From assembly GCA_016302525.1 (NCBI GenBank), contig JAEDNJ010000101.1, positions 1 through 5,977 of the forward strand: a stretch of DNA of 5,977 nt, read 5' to 3'. The notes below the pieces were generated by a model that was given only the letters and a program-made list of their open reading frames with translations, had not been told where the DNA came from and made no database searches. The translations under genes and the position numbers were made by a program. The DNA is from Phascolarctobacterium sp. (GTDB lineage: Bacteria > Bacillota > Negativicutes > Acidaminococcales > Acidaminococcaceae). Position 1 is the stretch's first letter. The number at the start of each line of letters is the position of its first letter. This document shows, piece after piece, positions 1-5,540 of this stretch.

Positions 1-1146
1 GCTCCTGGTATGGGCTTAAACGCTTTCTTTGCCTTTACCGTTGTCGGAGCTATGAAGTTTTCCTGGCAGACAGCTCTTGCTGCTGTTTTTATTGAAGGTA
101 TTCTGTTTCTTTTGATGTCCTTGACTAGGGTGAGAGAGTCCATCTTTAACGCCATTCCCTATGGTCTCAAGCTAGGCGTAAGCGGCGGCATTGGTCTTTT
201 CATTGCCTTTATTGGTATGCAAAGCGCTAAAATAGTTGTGGATGGTCCCTGCCTTGTAAGCCTCTATAATTTTAAAGCTGCAATTGCTGACGGCTCAATT
301 CATACGACTGGTGTAGGCGTTATTTTGGCCCTTGTAGGTATTCTTGTAACTGTAGTGCTGATGTATAAAAAGGTTACTGGCGACATTCTGCTGGGGATTC
401 TGTTTACCTGGGGCTTAGGTATGCTCTGTGAGCTGACTGGTATTTATGTTCCTAATCCTAAGCTGGGGATGTTCTCTGTAATGCCCAATTTCAGCAATGG
501 CCTAAGCATTCCTAGTCTGGCACCCACCTTTATGCAAATGGATTTCTCCAATGTCATGAGCTTTGGCTTTATGACGGTTATGCTCTCCTTCATGTTTGTA
601 GACCTTTTTGATACCCTCGGTACGCTGATGGGCGTAGCTTCAAAGGCCGATCTGTTAGATGAAAAGGGTCGTTTGCCCAACATCAAGGGTGCCCTCTTAG
701 CTGACTCCATTGGTACTAGCGTTGGCGCTCTTTTGGGCACCTCCACCGTCAGCACTTATGTAGAAAGCTCTGCCGGCGTTAGCGTAGGCGGTCGTACTGG
801 TCTTACTGCTATAGTAACTGCTCTGCTCTTTATTGCCAGCCTTGTGCTCTCTCCTATTTTCCTGGCTATACCTGCCTTTGCAACTGCTCCTGCCCTGATC
901 GTAGTTGGTTTCCTGATGGTAGCGGCAATTCTGAAGGTACAGTTTGATGATTTTACAGAAGCCTTTCCGGCTTATGTTGCCTTGGTGGCTATGCCCTTTA
1001 CCTATTCTATCTCTGAGGGTATTTCCATGGGTATTATTTCCTATGCTGTTATCAACCTGCTGACAGGCGCCTATAAGAAGAAGGAGGTTAGTCCCTTAGT
1101 TTATATTTTGGCTATTATCTTCGTGCTGAAGTACATTTTCGTCTAA
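1..1146 (+). CDS. NCS2/AzgA-family purine (hypoxanthine/guanine/adenine) permease, 5'-partial
   Basis: Integral membrane nucleobase:cation symporter of the AzgA/PbuG branch, expected to bring purine bases into the cell for salvage. The reading frame is open from base 1 (A-P-G before the first Met at position 10). The family motif PGMGLNAFFAFT sits at the very start, so position 10 is not the true start. About 50-60 N-terminal residues, including the first membrane helix, are missing; family members are usually 430-470 aa and 381 codons are visible. Strongly hydrophobic helices run throughout. The family landmarks FVDLFDTLGTLMGVA (about nt 595-640) and TYVESSAGVSVGGRTGLTA (about nt 751-810) are present; in NCS2 proteins the acidic residues and the conserved C-terminal half helices of this region line the substrate site. 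The gene ends at a TAA followed by a terminator, so it is transcriptionally separate from fakA. Which purine is preferred cannot be read from the sequence. Any purine riboswitch or PurR site would lie upstream of the window. Confidence 0.93.
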   Translation, partial: APGMGLNAFFAFTVVGAMKFSWQTALAAVFIEGILFLLMSLTRVRESIFNAIPYGLKLGVSGGIGLFIAFIGMQSAKIVVDGPCLVSLYNFKAAIADGSIHTTGVGVILALVGILVTVVLMYKKVTGDILLGILFTWGLGMLCELTGIYVPNPKLGMFSVMPNFSNGLSIPSLAPTFMQMDFSNVMSFGFMTVMLSFMFVDLFDTLGTLMGVASKADLLDEKGRLPNIKGALLADSIGTSVGALLGTSTVSTYVESSAGVSVGGRTGLTAIVTALLFIASLVLSPIFLAIPAFATAPALIVVGFLMVAAILKVQFDDFTEAFPAYVALVAMPFTYSISEGISMGIISYAVINLLTGAYKKKEVSPLVYILAIIFVLKYIFV

Positions 1147-1157
1147 GACTTGCTTTC

Positions 1158-1184
1158 AAGCTAGCTCTTTGGAGCTAGCTTTTT
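1158..1184 (+). terminator. Rho-independent terminator after the purine permease
   Basis: A perfect 10-bp inverted repeat, AAGCTAGCTC (1158-1167) and GAGCTAGCTT (1172-1181), closes a TTTG loop and runs directly into a T-tract ending at 1184. It starts 11 nt after the permease stop codon, the normal place for an intrinsic terminator. It separates the permease from the fakA transcription unit. Confidence 0.9.
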
Positions 1185-1208
1185 CACTTTATGATAGATT
1201 TATATAAT
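1181..1208 (+). promoter_or_regulatory. Candidate sigma-A promoter P1 upstream of fakA
   Basis: A perfect -10 hexamer TATAAT (1203-1208) lies 16 bp after TTTTCA (1181-1186), which matches the TTGACA consensus at 4 of 6 positions and overlaps the T-tract of the preceding terminator. Initiation here would give a leader of roughly 175 nt before fakA. The region is very AT-rich, so a TATAAT can arise by chance. P1 competes with the candidate at 1256-1264. Confidence 0.4.
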
Positions 1209-1216
1209 ATTTATGA
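1202..1216 (+). promoter_or_regulatory. Possible PerR/Fur-box-like operator
   Basis: The 15-mer ATATAATATTTATGA matches the PerR box consensus TTATAATNATTATAA at 11 of 14 defined positions; the mismatches are at positions 1, 9 and 14. It matches the Fur box TGATAATNATTATCA at 10 of 14. It covers the -10 hexamer of candidate promoter P1 and lies upstream of an operon that encodes a Fur/PerR-family protein, the expected geometry for autorepression. AT-rich background makes a chance match plausible. Confidence 0.25.
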
Positions 1217-1235
1217 AAGAATGCTATGCAAATGC

Positions 1236-1264
1236 TAGCAAAAACAAAAGAAATGTGTTAAAAT
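1236..1264 (+). promoter_or_regulatory. Candidate extended -10 promoter P2 upstream of fakA
   Basis: TGTTAAAAT (1256-1264) is an extended -10 element: a TG dinucleotide one base before TAAAAT, which matches TATAAT at 5 of 6. A weak -35-like TAGCAA (1236-1241) lies 17 bp upstream and matches TTGACA at only 3 of 6, which an extended -10 can tolerate. Transcription would begin near 1271 and leave a leader of about 120 nt before the fakA start codon. Confidence 0.4.
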
Positions 1265-1277
1265 AAAGTATATTATG

Positions 1278-1293
1278 GGCTAAATGGCTAAAT
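1278..1293 (+). repeat. Tandem 8-bp direct repeat GGCTAAAT x2 in the fakA leader
   Basis: Two exact adjacent copies of GGCTAAAT occur at 1278-1285 and 1286-1293. The GGCTAA core appears a third time at 1362-1367, just before the ribosome binding site. The repeat lies downstream of both candidate promoters, so it would be in the transcript leader. Its function is unknown: it could be an operator half-site pair, an RNA element or coincidence. Confidence 0.6.
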
Positions 1294-1390
1294 TGCAAAG
1301 AACGAGTGATTAATACATAAGTAAATAAAGGATTCGTCCTGTTCGTATATATGGAAAAGGTGGCTAAGCCTAAAGGAGAAGGATATTATT

Positions 1391-3004
1391 ATGAGTAATG
1401 AAAAAGCGGTAATTAGCGGCAAACAGTTTAAGGATATGCTGCTAGGAGCTTATCATAGCTTTGAAAAAAACTTTGAAACTATTAACGACTTAAACGTTTT
1501 TCCTGTACCCGACGGAGATACCGGCTCTAATATGCTGCATACCATTGCTTCCGTAGCAAAGGCTATTAGTGCCCTGCCTGACACTGCTACGGCTGGTGAG
1601 GTTGGCAGTACAGCAGCTCGCAGCGCCATCATGGGCGCTCGTGGCAACTCTGGCGTAATTTTGAGCCAGCTGCTGCGCGGTATCGGTAAGGGAGTAGCAG
1701 GTAAAAAGACCTTGACCAATTCGGAGATTGGCAAGGCCTTCCAATATGGTATTCTCTACGCTTATAGGAGCGTTTCTAAGCCTGTAGAGGGTACTATCCT
1801 GAGTGTGGCGCGTGGGATGGCGAAAAGAGCCTATGCAGCTACTCGCAACAGCATTACTTTAGAAGAGGTGCTGAACGAGGCTATTCGTGTGGGCAAGGAG
1901 GAGCTGGCTATGACCCCCGAAAAGCTGCCCGTGCTGAAGGCAGCTGGTGTAGTTGATGCTGGCGGTCAGGGTCTCATTTGCTTCTTTGAGGGCTGCTTAG
2001 CAGGTCTGCGCGGCGAGGAGTGCGAGGCTTTGGAAATTACTACCGCTCCCAAGATTCAGGCTGTGGGTACGGGCGAGCCCCTCGATTTAGAGTTCCCCTA
2101 CTGCACTGAGTTCATTGTCAAAGAGGCTAATGTAACTAAGGAAGAGGTTGCTGCTGCTCTTACAGGCTTTGGCAACTCTATGATTGTAGCGGTTATGGAT
2201 GACATCGTGAAGGTGCACATCCACACCAAGCACCCCGGCGATGCCTTAAATAAGGCTCAGGAATGGGGTAGTCTGCATGATATTAAGATTAACAACATGG
2301 TGGACGAGCACGAGGAGCATCTTTTTAAAACCGAGGCTGCTCCTGTAGTGAAAAAGGGCTTGGGTGTCCTGACCGTAGCTGCTGGCGAGGGCATTGCTAA
2401 GATTATGCACGAGCTGGGCGCTGCCGAGATTATCAGCGGCGGACAAAGCATGAATCCTCCGGTTGAGGATTTTGTGAATGCTATCGAAAAGGGCTCCTGT
2501 GAGCAATATATTATCCTGCCGAACAATAAAAACATTATTCTGGCTGCAGAACAGGTAAGAAAGCTGCTGGGAGATTCTAAGATTAGCTATGTACCCACCA
2601 CTAACCTGGCCCAGGGTTTGGCCGCTTTGTTGCGCTATGATCCCACTAAGAGCATGATTGAAAATACAGCAATCATGACCAGCGAGGCTAAGGAGGCTGT
2701 CAGCGGTGCCGTTACTGTGGCTGTGCGTGACAGTGTCGTGAATGATATTGTTGTGAAGAAGGGCGATTACCTAGGTCTCTTGAACGATAAGATTGTTTGC
2801 ACGGGCGTTTCTATTCAAGAGGTGCTGAAGAAGCTGGTTGAGGGCGGCGATTATGAGCTCATCAGCCTGTACTATGGTGATAATTTAGATGAAGCTGGCG
2901 CAAGTGAGCTGGCAGAGCAATTAGAAGAGGTTAATGAGGATTGGGAAATTGAGGTCTTCTACGGTGGACAGCCCTTATATCCTCTGTTGATTTCCATGGA
3001 ATGA
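1391..3004 (+). CDS. fakA: Fatty acid kinase catalytic subunit FakA (YloV/DhaL-domain family)
   Basis: Cytosolic kinase that phosphorylates fatty acids held by a FakB (DegV-family) carrier, giving acyl-phosphate for phospholipid synthesis. The protein has 537 aa, close to the usual length of about 550. The N-terminal DhaL/Dak2 kinase domain spans about residues 9-205 and contains NVFPVPDGDTGSNM (35-48, with D41 and D43 as likely Mg-ATP ligands), GARGNSGVILSQLLRG (82-97), KPVEGTILSV (130-139) and GVVDAGGQGL (186-195). The middle domain carries FPYCTEFIV (C238) and VHIHTKHPG (H276, H278), the Cys and His-x-His expected to bind zinc in FakA. The C-terminal part, about 310-537, is the DegV-like region that engages FakB. 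The ATG is preceded by AAAGGAGAAGG (1372-1382), which supports this start. No fakB lies in the window, and the Asp23/YloU-family gene often found just upstream is absent. The family is sometimes still labelled a dihydroxyacetone kinase-like protein, but the domain order fits FakA. Confidence 0.93.
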   Translation: MSNEKAVISGKQFKDMLLGAYHSFEKNFETINDLNVFPVPDGDTGSNMLHTIASVAKAISALPDTATAGEVGSTAARSAIMGARGNSGVILSQLLRGIGKGVAGKKTLTNSEIGKAFQYGILYAYRSVSKPVEGTILSVARGMAKRAYAATRNSITLEEVLNEAIRVGKEELAMTPEKLPVLKAAGVVDAGGQGLICFFEGCLAGLRGEECEALEITTAPKIQAVGTGEPLDLEFPYCTEFIVKEANVTKEEVAAALTGFGNSMIVAVMDDIVKVHIHTKHPGDALNKAQEWGSLHDIKINNMVDEHEEHLFKTEAAPVVKKGLGVLTVAAGEGIAKIMHELGAAEIISGGQSMNPPVEDFVNAIEKGSCEQYIILPNNKNIILAAEQVRKLLGDSKISYVPTTNLAQGLAALLRYDPTKSMIENTAIMTSEAKEAVSGAVTVAVRDSVVNDIVVKKGDYLGLLNDKIVCTGVSIQEVLKKLVEGGDYELISLYYGDNLDEAGASELAEQLEEVNEDWEIEVFYGGQPLYPLLISME

Positions 3005-3007
3005 TTT

Positions 3008-3016
3008 AGGAAGGGG
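3008..3016 (+). promoter_or_regulatory. Shine-Dalgarno site that fixes the GTG start of the Fur-family gene
   Basis: AGGAAGGGG lies 8 nt before the GTG at 3025, immediately after the fakA stop codon. It supports use of a non-ATG start and translation from a shared fakA transcript. Confidence 0.7.
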
Positions 3017-3024
3017 TGTAGAAA

Positions 3025-3447
3025 GTGCTGACCAATCAAGAGTTATCGCAGCTTCTGCGGGTGCGAGGCTATAAGGTAACCCCTCAGAGATTAGCCATCT
3101 ACGCCGCTCTAGCAGAAAAGTATTGGCACCCAAGTGCAGAGGAGCTGTATCAAAAGATGCTTCCTAGCTATCCAAATATGAGCTTTGCTACAGTGTACAA
3201 GACGTTGGAGATTCTCCAAAAACTAAATTTAGCGAGAATGTTGAGCACTGGCGAGGATAGCTTCAGATTTGAGGCGAATATGAGCGAGCATCAGCATTTG
3301 CAATGTACCTGCTGCGGAGCCATCATGGATATTAGCGTTCCTAATGAAGAGAGCCTGACTGCGAGCATTGAAGCTTCTAGCGGTTATGCTATTCAAAAAA
3401 AAGAATTCTACTTTTTTGGTCTGTGCCCTGAATGTAGAAAGAAGTAA
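3025..3447 (+). CDS. Fur-family metalloregulator, PerR-like
   Basis: Cytosolic DNA-binding repressor of the Fur superfamily, 140 aa with a GTG start. The N-terminal winged helix includes VTPQR (18-22), HPSAEELY (35-42) and the recognition helix region ATVYKTLEIL (55-64). The structural zinc site is visible as C94/C97 and C134/C137. The regulatory metal site is predicted as H35, E83, H89, H91 and D102. These match Bacillus PerR H37, D85, H91, H93 and D104 at a constant offset of two. The Asp at 102 is the PerR-type residue linked to peroxide sensing, whereas Glu at 83 is what Fur proteins such as E. coli Fur have. PerR-like is therefore favoured, but Fur, Zur or Mur roles cannot be excluded. 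A cysteine at 96 gives the unusual string CTCC inside the first zinc pair. The gene begins 20 nt after fakA with no promoter between, so the two are probably co-transcribed; a terminator hairpin follows. Confidence 0.9.
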   Translation: MLTNQELSQLLRVRGYKVTPQRLAIYAALAEKYWHPSAEELYQKMLPSYPNMSFATVYKTLEILQKLNLARMLSTGEDSFRFEANMSEHQHLQCTCCGAIMDISVPNEESLTASIEASSGYAIQKKEFYFFGLCPECRKK

Positions 3448-3453
3448 TTGTTG

Positions 3454-3486
3454 CGAGGTGTTCCGGCTAGGGTGCACCTCGTTTTT
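3454..3486 (+). terminator. Rho-independent terminator between the Fur-family gene and walJ
   Basis: A perfect 7-bp inverted repeat, CGAGGTG (3454-3460) and CACCTCG (3475-3481), encloses a 14-nt loop and is followed by five T residues (3482-3486). A flanking G-T wobble could extend the stem. It begins 7 nt after the TAA of the regulator gene. Only 20 nt separate the T-tract from the walJ start codon, and that space contains the walJ ribosome binding site. Confidence 0.8.
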
Positions 3487-3506
3487 ATTTTGAGGAAGGA
3501 AAGCCT

Positions 3507-4322
3507 ATGAGTTGTTTTCAGGTTGCTATGCTGGCTAGCGGCAGCAAGGGAAATGCTGCTGTCATTGCAGCCAAGGAGCAATATTTTCTTATAGATATGG
3601 GGCTGAGCTGTCGCGAGCTGACGGCTAGACTAAAGAGGGTGCATTTAGAGCCCCAGCAGCTGAGCGCTGTTTTTATTACCCATGAGCATATAGACCATGT
3701 GCGGGGACTGGCAACCTTTAGCAAAAAATATACTGTGCCCATCTTTAGCAGCGAAAAAACCTGGCGTGCTATTTTAGCCAAGGATAATGCTATAAAACGC
3801 TCTGCCTGTCATATAATTGACACAAATATTAGCTACAATAGCCTCAAGATAAGCAGCTTTAGTGTGCCCCATGATGCAGTGGACCCGCATGGCTATGTAT
3901 TTGAGGATGTGGAGAGCGGCAGTAAATGCACCTATCTGACAGATACAGGCTTTATCACTGAGACCGTGCAGCGTGCAGTCAAGGGAGCGGAGCTGTTGAT
4001 TTTGGAGGCTAATCATGATGTGGAAATGCTACAAAGGGGCAGCTATCCTCTCTATCTTAAGCAGAGGATTTTAAGTACGAGAGGACATTTATCTAACGAT
4101 ACAGCGGCCATGTTGCTTACAAATATGGAAAAGCTGCCCGAGACAGTATTTCTGGCCCATTTGAGCGAAGAGAATAATATGCCGCAGCTAGCCCTAAACG
4201 CTGTGAGAGAAGCCGTTGTAAAAGCGAGGGCAGAAGCACAAACTAGCTTTTATGTAGCCCAGCAGCATGAAATTGTTACCAATTTTTCTGCTAATCAGGT
4301 GGAATTGTTTGAAAATAATTAA
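3507..4322 (+). CDS. walJ: MBL-fold metallohydrolase/nuclease WalJ (YycJ family)
   Basis: Metallo-beta-lactamase-fold protein of the YycJ/WalJ family, cytosolic, 271 aa against a usual 260-270. Members are regarded as metal-dependent DNA exonucleases, with a role in coordinating cell division and DNA replication reported in some Bacillota. The metal-binding motif THEHIDH (58-64: H59, H61, D63, H64) is intact. Later motifs follow in family order: VPHDAVDPHGY (120-130), TDTG (145-148), LEANHD (166-171), GHLSN (193-197) and the C-terminal HLSEENN (218-224). The N-terminal LASGSKGNA (9-17) and LIDMG (28-32) are also typical. The ATG has AGGAAGGA (3493-3500) 6 nt upstream. It is the first gene of the walJ-htrA-rlmH run, an order conserved in Bacillota. 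Here, however, the walRK kinase/regulator genes that normally precede it are absent and a Fur-family gene lies upstream instead. Confidence 0.92.
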   Translation: MSCFQVAMLASGSKGNAAVIAAKEQYFLIDMGLSCRELTARLKRVHLEPQQLSAVFITHEHIDHVRGLATFSKKYTVPIFSSEKTWRAILAKDNAIKRSACHIIDTNISYNSLKISSFSVPHDAVDPHGYVFEDVESGSKCTYLTDTGFITETVQRAVKGAELLILEANHDVEMLQRGSYPLYLKQRILSTRGHLSNDTAAMLLTNMEKLPETVFLAHLSEENNMPQLALNAVREAVVKARAEAQTSFYVAQQHEIVTNFSANQVELFENN

Positions 4323-4328
4323 GGAGTG
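4321..4328 (+). promoter_or_regulatory. Shine-Dalgarno site deciding the htrA start
   Basis: AAGGAGTG overlaps the walJ stop codon and lies 9 nt before the ATG at 4338. A longer reading with GTG at 4326 would put the start codon inside this site and leave no ribosome binding site, so the ATG is the better start. Confidence 0.75.
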
Positions 4329-4337
4329 AGTTTTGAC

Positions 4338-5540
4338 ATGAAGAAATCTATTTGGAAGAAGAGTGCCCATATTTTTATGTACGGTGTTTTAGGTGCAGCT
4401 ATTTTAATGAGTGGCTGTGCTACGAAGAAAACAGATGCGGCTACTCAACCTAAGGAAAAGCCGGCTGTAAAGGTGGAGCAGCCTGTTAATAATGGCTCTA
4501 GTGCCCGTGTAACTCCTATTGTAACTGCAGCGAAGAAGGTAGGTCCGGCAGTAGTAGGCATTGCCACCAAGTCTATTAAACGCGAGCAAATTCCTAACTT
4601 TGCTGACCTTTTCCCCGGTTTTCCTGGCTTCCCCGGCTTCCCTGATTTTGGCAACGGCGGCGGTCGTGTGCAGGAAAGAGTGGTTGAGGGCGTTGGCAGC
4701 GGTGTAATCTATGACGCGAAAAACGGCTATGTAGCTACTAATAACCATGTTGTAGCTGGTGCCAAGGAAATCACTGTTTATTTAACGGATGGCCGCAATG
4801 TGAAGGGCAGGGTGCTGGGCACTGACCCGGCAACAGACCTGGCTGTCGTAAAAATTGATGCTAAGAACCTACCCGAGGCTCCCTTAGGCGATTCCTCTAC
4901 CATTCAGGTGGGCGAGCCTGCTATCGCTATTGGCAATCCGTTGGGCATGGAGCTGCGTGGCAGCGTAACCGTGGGCATTGTCAGCGCACTGAATCGTACA
5001 GTAAGCGTTGGCGATAACAAATACACCCTGATTCAAACAGACGCGGCTATCAACCCTGGTAACAGTGGCGGTGCTCTGGTAAACGCTGATGGCGAGGTCA
5101 TGGGCATTAACAGCGCTAAATATGCTGGCAATGGCGTTGAGGGTATTGGCTTTGCTATTCCTATCAACACTGCTAAGCCTATTTTAGAAGGGCTGGTTAA
5201 GCATGGCACTATTGCTAGACCTTACCTGGGCGTAAGAATTATCGACGAAGAAACTTTCAACAAAAAGAATGCAGCCAACAAGAACAGCATTGGTATTGAT
5301 TTCCACGGCGGCATTTACATTGACAGCATTGTCCGCAATAGCCCTGTTCACAAGGCTGGTATCCGTCCTGGCGACATCATCATTAAATTCAACGGGACTA
5401 AGGTTTCTAAGTCTCAGGACTTAATTGACAAGGTAAGCGGTTGTGCAGTTGGTGATTCTGTGAAGATTACCATTAGACGCGGTGATGCAGAAATGGAGAA
5501 GAGCGTAACTCTGGAAGCAGTACCGCAGGATAACCAATAA
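4338..5540 (+). CDS. htrA: HtrA/DegP-type serine protease with PDZ domain, predicted lipoprotein
   Basis: Envelope quality-control protease (trypsin-like S1C family) that degrades or handles misfolded exported proteins; 400 aa from the ATG at 4338. The N-terminus MKKSIWKK, then a hydrophobic stretch to LMSGC (cysteine 27), looks like a lipoprotein signal peptide. The mature protein would be lipid-anchored with Ala at +2. A Lys/Pro-rich linker follows (about 30-58). The protease domain, about 59-275, holds the triad H137 (TNNHVV), D167 (ATDLAV) and S243 (NPGNSGGA), all intact. A single PDZ domain covers about 294-395 (RPYLGV ... AGIRPGDII). In the early protease domain, where HtrA proteins carry the variable LA loop, FPG is repeated three times and followed by FPD (92-103). 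It starts 15 nt after walJ, and its stop overlaps the rlmH start, so co-transcription and translational coupling are likely. HtrC or DegP-like naming is equally acceptable. The lipobox is slightly unorthodox (Met at -3), so a plain membrane anchor remains possible. Confidence 0.94.
   Translation: MKKSIWKKSAHIFMYGVLGAAILMSGCATKKTDAATQPKEKPAVKVEQPVNNGSSARVTPIVTAAKKVGPAVVGIATKSIKREQIPNFADLFPGFPGFPGFPDFGNGGGRVQERVVEGVGSGVIYDAKNGYVATNNHVVAGAKEITVYLTDGRNVKGRVLGTDPATDLAVVKIDAKNLPEAPLGDSSTIQVGEPAIAIGNPLGMELRGSVTVGIVSALNRTVSVGDNKYTLIQTDAAINPGNSGGALVNADGEVMGINSAKYAGNGVEGIGFAIPINTAKPILEGLVKHGTIARPYLGVRIIDEETFNKKNAANKNSIGIDFHGGIYIDSIVRNSPVHKAGIRPGDIIIKFNGTKVSKSQDLIDKVSGCAVGDSVKITIRRGDAEMEKSVTLEAVPQDNQ
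4611..4646 (+). repeat. 9-bp in-frame repeat encoding FPG-FPG-FPG-FPD in htrA
   Basis: Four consecutive nine-base units encode Phe-Pro-Gly three times and then Phe-Pro-Asp, at residues 92-103 of HtrA. The units differ at third codon positions (for example TTC CCC GGT against TTT CCT GGC). This suggests the peptide repeat is maintained and is not a fresh slippage product. Confidence 0.8.

Noticed and set aside
444..755. 103-codon reading frame on the - strand inside the permease
   Set aside because: It lies fully inside a clearly conserved + strand gene, and its translation shows no recognisable domain. The same holds for the - strand frames at 1453-1744, 2246-2535, 3229-3477, 3518-3781, 3774-4016, 4404-4748 and 5473-5739.
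1213..1266. Seventeen-codon frame starting at ATG 1213 in the intergenic region
   Set aside because: There is no Shine-Dalgarno sequence before it, only AT-rich bases, and it runs through the candidate P2 -10 element. A nine-codon frame at 1284-1313 was rejected for the same lack of a ribosome binding site.
1271..1390. T-box, purine riboswitch or other known riboswitch in the fakA leader
   Set aside because: I see no T-box AGGGTGG motif, no purine-riboswitch-like conserved core and no terminator/antiterminator pair. Only short repeats and a 4-bp hairpin are visible.
1147..1390. FapR operator (TTAGTACCTAN2TACTAA type) as expected for lipid genes
   Set aside because: No sequence resembling this operator was found on reading the region.
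1391..3004. Dihydroxyacetone kinase (DhaK/DhaL) or a stand-alone DegV protein
   Set aside because: The DhaL domain is fused to a Cys/His middle domain and a long C-terminal region of about 230 residues. This is the FakA/YloV arrangement and not a glycerone kinase or FakB.
4326..4337. GTG at 4326 as the htrA start, giving a 404-aa protein
   Set aside because: The GTG lies inside the AAGGAGTG ribosome binding site. The ATG at 4338 has ideal spacing and gives a standard signal peptide beginning MKKS.
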